This document shows positions 1-8,631 of a stretch of DNA of 51,196 nucleotides, one piece after another. Source of the stretch: Planctomycetia bacterium (lineage in GTDB: Bacteria; Planctomycetota; Planctomycetia; Pirellulales; Thermoguttaceae). The notes beneath the pieces are model-generated. The model saw only the letters and a list, made by a program, of their open reading frames with translations. It was not told where the DNA came from and did no database searches. Position 1 is the first letter of the stretch, and every line of letters starts with the position of its first letter. The stretch is from assembly GCA_030527105.1 (NCBI GenBank), contig JAUNBK010000012.1:1-51196 (forward strand). The letters run 5' to 3'. Position numbers and translations under genes: made by a program.

Positions 1-197
1 TGATTGACGGGGTGTTTTGCTGCGGGAACGCGTTCACCACATCAACTACCCCCCCGCCCTCAGGGAAGGGAAATTTAGGGAGGTAACACTCAAGAGCCGA
101 GAATGCAAACTTTTTTTGAAGACACCCCACAACACGAGTGTGGGGCGGGGCGCACCTTGGGATTCGAAAAAAATCCCCTTTTTTCCTTCCTCCCTAC
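1..197. other. Non-coding stretch before tRNA-Cys
   Basis: I see no convincing gene here. A short open frame (17-238) has no Shine-Dalgarno sequence, no recognisable composition, and would run into the tRNA promoter. A hairpin CCCCACA/TGTGGGG at about 124-144 has no T-run after it. Confidence 0.5.
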
Positions 198-225
198 TTG
201 ACGAAATTTCAAAATCGTGTATAAC
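198..225 (+). promoter_or_regulatory. Sigma70-like promoter of tRNA-Cys
   Basis: A -35 box TTGACG (198-203) and a -10 box TATAAC (220-225) are separated by 16 nt. They would start RNA about 7 nt before the tRNA 5' end. Confidence 0.6.
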
Positions 226-238
226 TACAGAAACTTAA

Positions 239-310
239 GGCGACATAGCCAAGTGGCTAAGGCAGCTGATTGCAAATCAGCCATCCCCGGTTCGAATCCG
301 GGTGTCGCCT
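239..310 (+). tRNA. tRNA-Cys (anticodon GCA)
   Basis: Cloverleaf read directly from sequence: acceptor stem GGCGACA pairs with TGTCGCC, D-arm GCC/GGC, anticodon stem GCTGA/TCAGC with loop TTGCAAA giving anticodon GCA, and T-arm CCCGG-TTCGAAT-CCGGG. The discriminator base is U, as is usual for tRNA-Cys. CCA is not encoded. Seven T residues follow within a few bases and could end transcription. Confidence 0.97.
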
Positions 311-482
311 CTTTTTTTATTGCGCCTATTCGATAAAATGAGTCCTCCTCCACGTGGGAGGTTTTGTTTTATCGATTTTTTTTGCAATGGCATTGTCTCT
401 CCTTCCTTATTTCCCCCGTCTTCCGTTTTTTGCCCAGAGCGAGGTGCGGCGCGTGTGGGGGTGTTTCACGAGCGAGGTTCGT

Positions 483-2969
483 ATGAAAAAAATGTTTCTA
501 ATGTGTTTCATTGGTGCCGTTGTCCTTTGTTTGGGGGAGTATCACGTCGCGGCAAGTGAAATCTCCGCGCGAGAAGCGGAATTGCGCGAGGAATTCCAAA
601 TCCTTCAACGCGAAATCGCGAATAAGGGAAAATACACCTCCATCGAAAACCAAATTTACGACATGCAGTCGGCAATTCTTCCCGAGGACGAGACGCCGTG
701 CGATGTGGTGTATCGTCGGACTGCGTCGGCGCTTGCGCGATTGAAGCGCGTTCTTTCGTCGGAGAAATTCCCCGCTCAGCTTGAGTCGGAGCTTTTGGCG
801 CTTGCGCCCGACACGCTCTCTCAGGAGGCGTCGGAGGAGGAGTTGTTCGTGCGTTTCGAGAAATTGTGTGCCGTGCGTCGGCGTGTGTTGTTTGCCAATC
901 CGGAGTTGGATTTTGACAAGCTCCTGTTCGTGAAAAAACACCGAGCCACGTTCAATCATCTTTGCGATCAATACTACGGCATCAATTTTCTCCCCGGCGG
1001 CGGTGTGTTTGTTTTGGAGGGCGCTTTTAGCGACGCGCCGAGCGCGCGAAATCTCTTGGAGAACTCCCTCGTCGAGTCGGGGCGTCTTGCGGGCAAAACG
1101 CTTTCGACCGGCGCATTTGCGACTCCCGCGCTCAATTATGAAGCGGACAAAATCGCTTTCGCCTATGTGGAGTGCGAGGGATCGAGAGATCAAAATTTCC
1201 ACACCCAATCGTGGGGGCATTGGGAAGCGGGACGCGCGCTTCATATTTTCGTCGTGGACGCGGATGGAAAAAATCTCCAACAAATCACGGACGGAACGTG
1301 GAACGACTTCTACCCCTGCTTCCTTCCGAACGATCGAATTGCGTTCATCTCCGAGCGGCGCGGCGGCTACTTGCGCTGCGGGCGCGAGTGCCCAACGTAC
1401 ACGGTTTTCGATATGAACCTCGACGGCTCCAAAATGCGCTGTTTGAGCTATCATGAAACGAACGAGTGGGCGCCAAGCGTCACGAACGATGGGCAGATCG
1501 TTTGGACGCGGTGGGATTATATCGATCGACACGGCTGCACGGCTCACCACCCGTGGGTGATGAGTCTCAACGGCTCCAATCCGCGCCAGCTTCATGGGAA
1601 TCTCACGGTCCGGAGGAATCGAGCCGACACGGAGATGGACATTCAGGCGATTCCCAACTCGAATCTTTTTATCGCGACGGCGGGACCGCACCATGGTCAA
1701 AATTATGGATCGCTCATCCTGATCGATCCCTCTCAGGCGGATCGCGAAGAGCCGCGTCTCGACCAGCCGGGCGACGATATGGCGTGCGTGAAGCGTTTGA
1801 CTCCCGACGTTGCGTTCCCCGAGAGCCAGGGCGGGGCGCAGGTCTGGGGGTTCGCGAGACCTCTCTCGGAGGATATTTTCCTTGCCGTGGCGGACTTCAA
1901 AATGTCGCACAATATCGGGATGCAGTGGAACGCACCGGTTCGGGGAGATTATGGAATTTATCTCCTCGACAGGTTTGGGAATCGCGAGTTGCTCTATCGA
2001 GATGCGGAGATTGGGTGCGCCTCGCCGATCCCTTTCAAAGCGACGAAGCGACCTATTGTCGTGCCGGAGTTGGTTGCGCCGGGGACGATTCCGACGCAGG
2101 AGTTCGTGAAACTTCCGCCGCGCGATATTTTTGAGCGACCTCAGGCAACCGTGACACTCGCGAACGTTTATTCGAGTCTGCGTCCGCTTCCGGAGGGGAC
2201 GAAAATCACGGCGCTTCGAGTCGTTCAGCTCTACACAATGTCGGTTCCGTCTGGGCCCGCGCACGACACGGGATTTCGTGAGCCTTCCTCAAGCGACAGC
2301 GTGAATCTCGTTCGTGGCGTGTTGGGTACCGTTCCCGTTGAGGAGGATGGGTCCGCGCATTTCAACGTGCCGGCGCAAGTGGAGCTTTTCTTCCAAGCGC
2401 TGGACGAAAAAGGCGAGACCGTCCAATCGATGCGCAGCGGAACGTACTTCCAACCAGGGGACAAGGTGGGGTGTGTGGGGTGCCACGAGCCGCAGGGAAG
2501 AATCACTCAAGCGACGAGCAACCTCCCCGAGGCGTTTCGGCGTCCTCCCTCCGCCCTCTCGCCCGACGTGGAGGGGAGCCGACCCGCGAATTTTATCGAT
2601 TTGGTGCAGCCCGTGTTGGACAAACACTGCGTCGAGTGCCACGCGAAGCCCGAGAGCAAGACGTTTTCGCTTGCGGCTGAGCCGATTCAGAAGCGATATT
2701 ATCAATCGTATTTCAATTTGATGAGTCGCGGCTTCGGATTTTACTCCTATGGGAATTCGACGCACACGGTTCCGGGGCAATTCGGCGCGAAGGCGTCTCG
2801 TCTCATGCCGATCGTCGATGGGGACCACTACGGCGTGAAGCTCTCGCCTGAGGAGCGTCATCGTATCGTCCTGTGGCTCGATATGCTCTCCCCGTTTTAT
2901 AGTGTGTACGAGACCGACCTTCAGGACGCGCAGCGGCGTGGCGAAAAGGTGTATCCCACGCTCGAGTAG
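483..2969 (+). CDS. Secreted PD40 beta-propeller protein with C-terminal CxxCH haem motifs (HzsA-like family)
   Basis: This 828-residue protein starts at the ATG preceded by GAGG, which gives a clear signal peptide (MKKMFLMCFIGAVVLC...AAS). The open frame extends further upstream, but without such features. The middle holds TolB/PD40-like blades, for example DADGKNLQQITDG, LPNDRIAFISERRGG and DMNLDGSKM. The C-terminal third has two c-type haem motifs, C664-VG-CH and C716-VE-CH, the second in a planctomycete-type cytochrome segment (VQPVLDKHCVECH). The same order occurs in relatives of the hydrazine synthase alpha subunit, which are common in planctomycetes that do not make hydrazine. That resemblance is from family knowledge; the substrate is unknown. 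It probably acts in the periplasm as a redox or binding protein. It stands alone between tRNA-Cys and a membrane-protein gene. Confidence 0.8.
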   Translation: MKKMFLMCFIGAVVLCLGEYHVAASEISAREAELREEFQILQREIANKGKYTSIENQIYDMQSAILPEDETPCDVVYRRTASALARLKRVLSSEKFPAQLESELLALAPDTLSQEASEEELFVRFEKLCAVRRRVLFANPELDFDKLLFVKKHRATFNHLCDQYYGINFLPGGGVFVLEGAFSDAPSARNLLENSLVESGRLAGKTLSTGAFATPALNYEADKIAFAYVECEGSRDQNFHTQSWGHWEAGRALHIFVVDADGKNLQQITDGTWNDFYPCFLPNDRIAFISERRGGYLRCGRECPTYTVFDMNLDGSKMRCLSYHETNEWAPSVTNDGQIVWTRWDYIDRHGCTAHHPWVMSLNGSNPRQLHGNLTVRRNRADTEMDIQAIPNSNLFIATAGPHHGQNYGSLILIDPSQADREEPRLDQPGDDMACVKRLTPDVAFPESQGGAQVWGFARPLSEDIFLAVADFKMSHNIGMQWNAPVRGDYGIYLLDRFGNRELLYRDAEIGCASPIPFKATKRPIVVPELVAPGTIPTQEFVKLPPRDIFERPQATVTLANVYSSLRPLPEGTKITALRVVQLYTMSVPSGPAHDTGFREPSSSDSVNLVRGVLGTVPVEEDGSAHFNVPAQVELFFQALDEKGETVQSMRSGTYFQPGDKVGCVGCHEPQGRITQATSNLPEAFRRPPSALSPDVEGSRPANFIDLVQPVLDKHCVECHAKPESKTFSLAAEPIQKRYYQSYFNLMSRGFGFYSYGNSTHTVPGQFGAKASRLMPIVDGDHYGVKLSPEERHRIVLWLDMLSPFYSVYETDLQDAQRRGEKVYPTLE

Positions 2970-2976
2970 CTTCCCC

Positions 2977-3005
2977 TTGTTTCTGGACTTTTTTTGGTGT
3001 AGAAT
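2977..3005 (+). promoter_or_regulatory. Putative promoter for the 400-aa membrane protein gene
   Basis: TTGTTT (2977-2982), a 17-nt spacer and TAGAAT (3000-3005) lie about 70 nt before the chosen start codon at 3074. Confidence 0.45.
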
Positions 3006-3073
3006 AATTGAAGAGAGGGAGTTTGCGCTGGGTACACCGCTCGAGCCAGCGTCTCAATGCCGAGAGGGTCATT

Positions 3074-4276
3074 ATGCCGAACACGAAAAACACGACAGAC
3101 ACACACGTGCCGCCGCATTGCTTTTGCGACGAAAAAGTCGTTACGTACTACGCGCGACCTTTGCACGCAAAATCGTCTTGGATATTAGCGGCGTTTCTCG
3201 CGTTGTGGGTCGTCGTTTGGACGTTCGGCTGCGTCTCCCTGGCGACTGCGGAGTCCCCGCCCCCGGCACTCCATCGCTATTGTTTCTACCTTTTCGACGT
3301 TTTGGCGGTTTTTCTTCTCTTGCGCGTGATTTTGTGCTACGAAAGAGGAACGCTGAATTGCGCCGGCTTTCAAAAGGAGGTCGGGCTGGGACCGTTTTTT
3401 CGTCGCACGCTGTTTGTGCCCATGGATGAAATTCTATTTTTTCGTCTGAAGATCGTCCCGTCCGATGGAGAAAATGGAGAGTGGCGGCAGATCGAACTCC
3501 TTTGCGAGCAACGTGTCGTCGTGCTTTTGGACTCTTTTTCTAGCTTAAATGATGCTCAAGACTGGTTTCTCGATGCCTCCAATCGTTTTTTGAAACAAAA
3601 TGGTTTTTTAGGAGGAGAGACGAAAAACACTCCAAATGCCGACGCTCCGTGCGCTTTGGGCGAAGAGCGCGATGTGTATTCGGAGCAGGATTGTCGATTG
3701 AGTGTGGACTACCCGGCAAGTGCATTTTGCCCAGAGTATCCAAAGCCTGCCAAGACGCGGTGGCGGAAGGAGGGCGAGTACGCGCCGATCGTCTTTTCGC
3801 GTCGAGAAAGATTCTCGTGGCGCATCCTTTTTGATATCCCATTCGCGGCAGTGTGGAACGGAACGCTGTGGCTTTTTGTTCCTCAGATTCTCGAGCAGCC
3901 ATTGGGGTGGTTCCACCTCTTCATGCTCCCTTTTTTCCTCGTCGGTGGGTATTGTATTTGGGAGTGCTTGCGTGGAGCGTTCGCGCCTCTCTCCGTCGAG
4001 CGGTGGTCGTTTGAGATGGGGAGAATCAAGTGCGAAAAGGCATTCCTCGGTTTTTCTCGGTCGCGAGAGTTCGATTTGCTCAGGGTGCGATCCTTTCGAA
4101 TTCGAAGAGGGGCAAAATTATCGAGTGGAACCCAAAACGAGGCGATTTATCAATTGCTCTTTTTGGACGCAGAGGAAAATGAGTTGTGCGAAATCACAAA
4201 CCTCACTTGGGACGAAGCTCATTGGTTGATGTATGAGTATCGAGAAGTCGCGGGCTTCTGCGCGTACAATTTATAG
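3074..4276 (+). CDS. Hypothetical multi-pass membrane protein
   Basis: I do not recognise the family. The start at 3074 is chosen because GAGAGGG lies 5 nt before it; an in-frame ATG at 3008 lacks this. The 400-residue protein has a hydrophobic pair near the N-terminus (SSWILAAFLALWVVVWTF and YCFYLFDVLAVFLLLRVILC), a soluble middle of about 150 residues, a second hydrophobic pair (IPFAAVWNGTLWLFVPQIL and WFHLFMLPFFLVGGYCIW), and a soluble C-terminal domain. The arrangement of paired helices followed by beta-rich soluble parts suggests an inner-membrane protein, perhaps structural or regulatory. It lies 48 nt before a DUF4405-like gene on the same strand and may share its transcript. Confidence 0.75.
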   Translation: MPNTKNTTDTHVPPHCFCDEKVVTYYARPLHAKSSWILAAFLALWVVVWTFGCVSLATAESPPPALHRYCFYLFDVLAVFLLLRVILCYERGTLNCAGFQKEVGLGPFFRRTLFVPMDEILFFRLKIVPSDGENGEWRQIELLCEQRVVVLLDSFSSLNDAQDWFLDASNRFLKQNGFLGGETKNTPNADAPCALGEERDVYSEQDCRLSVDYPASAFCPEYPKPAKTRWRKEGEYAPIVFSRRERFSWRILFDIPFAAVWNGTLWLFVPQILEQPLGWFHLFMLPFFLVGGYCIWECLRGAFAPLSVERWSFEMGRIKCEKAFLGFSRSREFDLLRVRSFRIRRGAKLSSGTQNEAIYQLLFLDAEENELCEITNLTWDEAHWLMYEYREVAGFCAYNL

Positions 4277-4324
4277 TTTACGTCCGCTTTTAAGGGACGC
4301 TGAACCCTGTTTTTGGAGTTTTTT

Positions 4325-4798
4325 ATGAAAACACCGCTGAATTTATTAAAGTTTAGGATAGATATTTTCCTATTTTTGGGAATGGTCGTTCTTTCGCTCC
4401 ATTCCATGACGGGCGACATGCCGCACGAGTGGCTTGGCGTCCTTTTTGTGCCGCTTTTAATCGCGCACTTGTACGTCAATTGGGATTGGTTAGTCTACGC
4501 CGTCGGACATTTCTTCCGCGCGAAGACGTCCCTGCGTGTGCGATTCAACCTCCTCCTCGACCTTCTGCTCTATCTCACGATGGGTATCGTCGTGTTGAGC
4601 GGCATCCTTATTTCTCGCGATTTTCTCTTTCGATTGGGGATATCCATTCCCAACGATGGTTTCGTGAGCTACATGCACAAACGCTCCGTACTCGTTCTCT
4701 TCGCGCTCCTCGGCATCCACCTCGGAATGCACGTGACGTGGATTTGGAACAATTTCGGACGCTATATTTCAGGCACAAAAGGAAAGGACGAAAAATGA
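4325..4798 (+). CDS. DUF4405-like four-helix membrane protein
   Basis: The 157-residue protein starts at the ATG preceded by GGAG; a TTG 12 nt upstream falls inside that ribosome site and is not used. It has four predicted membrane helices. Conserved-looking histidines sit at helix ends (LSLHSMTGDMPHEWLG, LLIAHLYVNWDW, MHKRSVLVLFALLGIHLGMH), the pattern of the DUF4405 and cytochrome-b-like integral membrane group, where histidines can bind haem. Function is not established; a role in membrane electron transfer is inference. Its stop codon overlaps the start of the next small membrane protein gene (ATGA), so the two are probably translated together. Confidence 0.75.
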   Translation: MKTPLNLLKFRIDIFLFLGMVVLSLHSMTGDMPHEWLGVLFVPLLIAHLYVNWDWLVYAVGHFFRAKTSLRVRFNLLLDLLLYLTMGIVVLSGILISRDFLFRLGISIPNDGFVSYMHKRSVLVLFALLGIHLGMHVTWIWNNFGRYISGTKGKDEK

Positions 4799-5142
4799 AA
4801 GCATTCTCGAGAATATTGGTTTTGTTGCTGGTTGGGATACTTTTCTCCTCGACGCTGATTCCGCTCAAGTACACGCCGTGGGCGTCGGACGTGCGCGAAA
4901 TGGTTCAAAAGGCGCGGGCAGCAAAACGCGCAAAGGCGGAAGCTGCGGCGGTTGCCGAGGCGAAAAAGTTGGGCAAGCCCGCGCCAGAAAAAAAGCCTGC
5001 CGGGCGCAAAATGCCGAAGCCCGCAGATTTCTCGGCAAAAAGTTTCGCGAAGATCAACTCCTTCCTGTTCTATTGCGGAATCCCTTTCGTTTTGACGACG
5101 ATTATCCTCCTCTTTTCTCGTCAAATCCGCCGAAGAGCATGA
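4795..5142 (+). CDS. Small two-helix membrane protein with Ala/Lys-rich linker
   Basis: The 115-residue protein starts at the ATG that overlaps the upstream TGA. A longer open frame upstream is only the alternative frame of the DUF4405-like gene. An N-terminal helix (ILVLLLVGILFSSTLI) and a C-terminal helix (YCGIPFVLTTIILLF) flank a charged linker rich in Ala, Lys and Pro (residues about 35-85) that probably lies in the periplasm or spans a gap. The C-terminus ends in basic residues (RQIRRRA). No family is recognised. Coupling to the DUF4405-like protein suggests a two-component membrane complex, which is inference. Confidence 0.65.
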   Translation: MKAFSRILVLLLVGILFSSTLIPLKYTPWASDVREMVQKARAAKRAKAEAAAVAEAKKLGKPAPEKKPAGRKMPKPADFSAKSFAKINSFLFYCGIPFVLTTIILLFSRQIRRRA

Positions 5143-5181
5143 TCAAATCAGCCGTTTAACCCCATTTTTCAAGGAGTCCTT

Positions 5182-5652
5182 ATGATACGCAGGGCAAACG
5201 AGAACGACGTCGACGGCATCAATCGACTTTTGCGCCAAGTTTTGCAAATCCACCAAGAAGGCAGACCCGATTTGTTCAAGCCGGGGGCGAAAAAATACAC
5301 CGACGCCCAGCTTAAAACCTTGCTGCGCGACGAGAATCGACCCGTTTTCGTCTGCACGAATGACGAGAATCACGTGGTTGGCTACGCGTTTTGTATATTT
5401 CAACAGCACCCGAACGACAACATTTTGACCGACATAAAAACCCTCTACATCGACGACCTTTGCGTCGACGCCCAGAGGAGAGGGCACCACATCGGGAAAA
5501 GTTTGTACGACCATGTGCTTCATTTCGCGAAAGAGAGTGGCTGCTACAACGTCACGCTGAACGTGTGGAGCTGCAACGAGGGTGCGATTAAATTTTACGA
5601 AGCATGTGGTTTGAAGCCGCAAAAAATCGGCATGGAGTTCATTCTTCCTTAA
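5182..5652 (+). CDS. GNAT family N-acetyltransferase
   Basis: This 156-residue protein is typical in length for a GCN5-related acetyltransferase. It shows the order expected for the fold: an N-terminal strand and helix (MIRRANENDVDGINRLLRQV), a central strand ending VVGYAFCIF, then the acetyl-CoA loop DDLCVDAQRRGHHIGKSLYDH, followed by VTLNVWSCNEGAIKFYEACG near the C-terminus. AAGGAG precedes the ATG. It would transfer an acetyl group from acetyl-CoA to an amine; the substrate cannot be told from sequence. It stands 40 nt after the small membrane protein gene and is followed by a dispersed repeat and a hairpin. Confidence 0.9.
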   Translation: MIRRANENDVDGINRLLRQVLQIHQEGRPDLFKPGAKKYTDAQLKTLLRDENRPVFVCTNDENHVVGYAFCIFQQHPNDNILTDIKTLYIDDLCVDAQRRGHHIGKSLYDHVLHFAKESGCYNVTLNVWSCNEGAIKFYEACGLKPQKIGMEFILP

Positions 5653-5664
5653 GGGGCGTGGCAG

Positions 5665-5774
5665 TATTATAGTACTTCTCGTTGAAATTTCCGGTGCCGT
5701 CCGCCGTCGGAGCTACGCACCACGGCTCGCAAAGCGTCGCGCAAAACGGGAATTTTAAAGGAGAACGAGTATAT
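5665..5774 (+). repeat. Dispersed ~105-nt palindromic intergenic repeat, copy 1
   Basis: First of about seven related copies in this window. Ends are imperfect inverted repeats (left TACTTCTCGTTGAAATTTCC; right GGGAATTTTAAAGGAGAACG). The core contains GGAGCTACGCACCACGGCTC, which can form a small hairpin GAGC/GCTC. There is no coding content. It lies between the ends of the acetyltransferase and the uracil-DNA glycosylase genes. Confidence 0.8.
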
Positions 5775-5799
5775 GATGCCGGGCGAAATATCCCGGCAT
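5775..5799. terminator. Hairpin between convergent genes
   Basis: ATGCCGGG (5776-5783), an 8-nt loop, and CCCGGCAT (5792-5799) form a perfect 8-bp stem between two convergent genes. There is no strong T-run on either strand, so it may be a U-poor terminator. Confidence 0.45.
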
Positions 5800-5815
5800 T
5801 ATAATGGTGAAAAAA

Positions 5816-6844
5816 TCAACTCGATGCTCGTGGTTCAATCCCCATGAGCTTCATGAGGAATTGCAAATCTTCCCACGCCGCCTTTTTTTGCGACGGATTG
5901 CGCAAAAGATACGCGGGGTGGTACGTGCAAACGACCTTCGCGCCTCGGTATTCGTACTCCCGGAGGCGCATTCGACTAATGGTCGTCGTCTCGTTGAGCA
6001 AAAATTGCGATGCGCACGCGCCCAAACAGCAGATGAATTTCGGACGAATGATCGATATTTGTGTGTCCAAAAAATATCGACAATTGAGCGCCTCAATCGG
6101 CAACGGATTGCGATTTCCTGGCGGACGGCAACGAAGGATGTTGCAAATGTAGCTTTCCTCCGCGCGCGAAATCCGCATCCCTTTCTCGATCATGTCCGAG
6201 AGAAGTTTTCCTGCGCGACCGACGAAAGGGACGCCCTGCTTGTCTTCGTCTCTGCCGGGTGCTTCCCCGAGAAACATCAACTCGGCATAAGGATTTCCCA
6301 CGCCAAGAACCGTTTGCGATCGGTTCGCCACCAACTCCAAGCAGCGTGTGCAGCGTGCGACCTTTTCGTGGAGCAGACGGAGCGCTTCGTGTCGATCCGA
6401 CATTTCGGCAAGATAGCTCAAATCCTCGTGTGGCACAAGAACCTCAAGCGGCGGCGGTGTTTTTTTTGGTGCGTTCATACTCGTTATACCTGGTTTTCGG
6501 GTTCGTTTTACTTCCCACGGATAGGGAATATCCTCTGGATAGGGTGTGGTGGAAGTCTGATTGTGCTCGACGGGGTGTCTCTCTTCAGCACGTCTCTCTT
6601 CCACCGCGAGTTTGGCGGACTCAGTCCTCGACGCTTCCCATGAGCCGGGGCGCGAGTCTGGCGTACTATACGAGGGTGCAGAGGGGGCTGGAGGCGCGAC
6701 GTGGGAAACATTCGTCTCCACGGACGAATCGGCAGCCGCCAAAAGTGCGCAAAGCTGCGGTCGAAGCGCGTTGGAAATCTCCAAAACGCCCGAGAGTTGA
6801 AGCGCCCGAAGGCGTTGAATGAGTACTCGTCGAGATATCGCCAT
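5816..6844 (-). CDS. Family 4 uracil-DNA glycosylase
   Basis: The 342-residue product has a C-terminal catalytic domain of about 200 residues and an N-terminal Pro/Ser-rich extension of about 140 residues that is probably disordered. The catalytic part shows motif [21 protein letters not shown], the uracil pocket and leaving-group motif HPAYLLRNP, and four cysteines placed as in iron-sulfur UDGs ([16 protein letters not shown] and NCRYFL). It removes uracil from DNA after cytosine deamination, starting base-excision repair. The start lies only 11 nt after the ligase gene stop, so the two genes form one transcript. The Shine-Dalgarno sequence is weak (AAAAGA), which fits coupled translation. 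Confidence 0.93.
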   Translation of the reverse strand: MAISRRVLIQRLRALQLSGVLEISNALRPQLCALLAAADSSVETNVSHVAPPAPSAPSYSTPDSRPGSWEASRTESAKLAVEERRAEERHPVEHNQTSTTPYPEDIPYPWEVKRTRKPGITSMNAPKKTPPPLEVLVPHEDLSYLAEMSDRHEALRLLHEKVARCTRCLELVANRSQTVLGVGNPYAELMFLGEAPGRDEDKQGVPFVGRAGKLLSDMIEKGMRISRAEESYICNILRCRPPGNRNPLPIEALNCRYFLDTQISIIRPKFICCLGACASQFLLNETTTISRMRLREYEYRGAKVVCTYHPAYLLRNPSQKKAAWEDLQFLMKLMGIEPRASS

Positions 6845-6855
6845 TATTCTTTTCG

Positions 6856-8220
6856 TTATTTTCCCTCGTTTCGGAGGTCGACCACTCGATTGATTTTCCC
6901 CTCGCTGCGCTTAAGCGTGTGCGGCGTGACGGGAGTCACTCGAATATGCAGACCGATGATATTTTCAATGGATTGAGCGACTTTTTGTTTAAATCCCTCG
7001 ATGGACGCAATCGTGTCGCCGAGAACGTCGGCATTCACTTCGACGCGAACTTCCATTTGATCCAACCCACCGGAGCGCGTGAGGAGGATTTGAAAATGCG
7101 GGAGTGTTCCTTCGACGCGCAGAATGCCCGTTTCGATTTGAGAGGGGAAAACGTTGACACCACGAATAATAAGCATATCGTCGCTTCGTCGAGAAATGCG
7201 TCGGATGCGCCGAATGGTGCGTCCACATGGGCAGGTGTCTCGTTCGATTGTGGTGATATCGCGCGTTCGATATCGAAGCATCGGCATCGCCTCTTTGCTC
7301 AACGTGCTGAGGACAAGTTCGCCCTCCTCGCCATCCGGGAGCGTTTCGCCCGTTTGAGGATTGATAATTTCGGGGTAGAAATGATCCTCGAAAATGTGCA
7401 TTCCCTCTTGCGTCCAACACTCAGAACCAACGCCTGGTCCAACGATTTCGGAGAGACCATAAATGTTGTAGGCTCGAATGCCCGCAGCGTCTTCCATGTG
7501 GGCGCGCATTGCTTCCGTCCACGGTTCCGCCCCGAAGATTCCGACGCGGAGGGGGAATTCACGAATATCCAACCCCATTTGCTGCGCCTTATCGATCAGA
7601 TGAACGAAGTAGCTCGGAGTGCAGCTGATTGCCGTGACGCCGAAATCTTTCATGAGAAGGATTTGTCGCTCCGTATTTCCACCCGAGACAGGGACGGCAA
7701 GAGCGCCCAAGCGTTCGATTCCGCCATGAAGTCCAAGCCCCCCCGTGAAAAGTCCGTATCCGAAGGAGTTTTGGATAATGTCGTTTTTGGTGAGACCGTA
7801 GCCCGCAAGCGCTCGTGCCACCACTTCGTCCCAGACGCTCAAATCCTCTTTCGTGTACGCGACGACAATCGGCTTCCCTGTCGTGCCACTCGAGGCGTGA
7901 AGACGAACAATATCCTTGAGTGGCGACGCGAAAAGACCATAAGGATACGTGTCGCGCAGATCGCATTTCATCGTGAACGGGAGTTTCGAGATATCGTCGA
8001 TGGATTGGATATCGTCTGGCGTCACTCCTTTCGCCTGCATGCGTTCGCGATAAAGAGGGACATTTTCGTATGCGCGTCGCGCCATGTGCGCCAATCGACG
8101 GCTTTGTAACTCGCGAAGCTGCTCAAGCGGGACATAATCCGGACTGCTGATGGGGTGAAAATGCGTAACGGGCGCACGCTTGTTGGATGTGGACATGGCT
8201 CTGGGTCGTATTAATTGCAT
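6856..8220 (-). CDS. paaK: Phenylacetate-CoA ligase-like AMP-forming enzyme
   Basis: The 454-residue length fits PaaK. The adenylation P-loop is [17 protein letters not shown], followed by the aromatic-substrate region [22 protein letters not shown], the A5-like motif [14 protein letters not shown], and a C-terminal subdomain ([15 protein letters not shown] and [15 protein letters not shown]). A CPCGR motif may bind zinc. It would make aryl-CoA, for example phenylacetyl-CoA, from the acid, ATP and CoA. No other phenylacetate-degradation genes are nearby, so it may instead act on amino-acid-derived aryl acids, as in anaerobes that use ferredoxin-dependent 2-oxoacid oxidoreductases; this is inference. 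An alternative start is the ATG at 8196 (MSTSNKRAP), and neither start has a strong ribosome site. Confidence 0.9.
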   Translation of the reverse strand: MQLIRPRAMSTSNKRAPVTHFHPISSPDYVPLEQLRELQSRRLAHMARRAYENVPLYRERMQAKGVTPDDIQSIDDISKLPFTMKCDLRDTYPYGLFASPLKDIVRLHASSGTTGKPIVVAYTKEDLSVWDEVVARALAGYGLTKNDIIQNSFGYGLFTGGLGLHGGIERLGALAVPVSGGNTERQILLMKDFGVTAISCTPSYFVHLIDKAQQMGLDIREFPLRVGIFGAEPWTEAMRAHMEDAAGIRAYNIYGLSEIVGPGVGSECWTQEGMHIFEDHFYPEIINPQTGETLPDGEEGELVLSTLSKEAMPMLRYRTRDITTIERDTCPCGRTIRRIRRISRRSDDMLIIRGVNVFPSQIETGILRVEGTLPHFQILLTRSGGLDQMEVRVEVNADVLGDTIASIEGFKQKVAQSIENIIGLHIRVTPVTPHTLKRSEGKINRVVDLRNEGK

Positions 8221-8310
8221 CTGTTAGATTGCAATGTAAAAACGGGGAAATTGTCACCAAAAGGAGACAGCCCCCAAAGGAACAAAACGTGGAAAAATAC
8301 ACTCACCTTC

Positions 8311-8338
8311 AGTATACCATTTTCTATTTTTTTTTCCA
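8311..8338 (-). promoter_or_regulatory. Putative promoter for the paaK-UDG operon
   Basis: On the minus strand, TATACT (8311-8316) lies 16 nt from a TGGAAA -35-like box (8333-8338), giving a leader of about 85 nt before the ligase gene. Confidence 0.4.
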
Positions 8339-8367
8339 CCCCCGCCGTAAAAGTTTTTATCCAGTTT

Positions 8368-8475
8368 TTTATAATACTTCGTGTTGAAATTTCCCGTTCC
8401 GTCCGCCGTCGGAGCTACGCACCACGGCTCGCAAAACGTCGCGCAGAACGGGAATTTTAAAGGAGAACGAGTACG
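8368..8475 (+). repeat. Dispersed ~105-nt palindromic intergenic repeat, copy 2
   Basis: Best-preserved copy. GAAATTTCCCGTTCCG near the left end pairs with CAGAACGGGAATTTTAAAG near the right end. The core is nearly identical to copy 1. It lies in the divergent region between the ligase operon and the DUF1559 promoter. Confidence 0.85.
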
Positions 8476-8549
8476 GAGAGAAATTCCCCACGTTCGATCC
8501 CGACACGAGAAGCTAACAAAAAAATTTCCACTTTTTTCCCATTTTCTCG

Positions 8550-8578
8550 TTGACAACGCACACCACCTCGTGTATAAT
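8550..8578 (+). promoter_or_regulatory. Consensus sigma70 promoter of the first DUF1559 gene
   Basis: TTGACA (8550-8555), exactly 17 nt, then TATAAT (8573-8578): a perfect consensus promoter, suggesting strong expression. The start codon lies about 50 nt downstream. Confidence 0.85.
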
Positions 8579-8631
8579 GAGTGTTGTTTCAAAAATCATG
8601 GGGTGCTTTTTCGACTTCAGGGGAAAATATC

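Noticed and set aside
498..2264. Long minus-strand open frame (588 aa)
   Set aside because: It lies wholly antisense to the PD40/haem protein gene, is Arg-rich and unnatural, and has no ribosome site.
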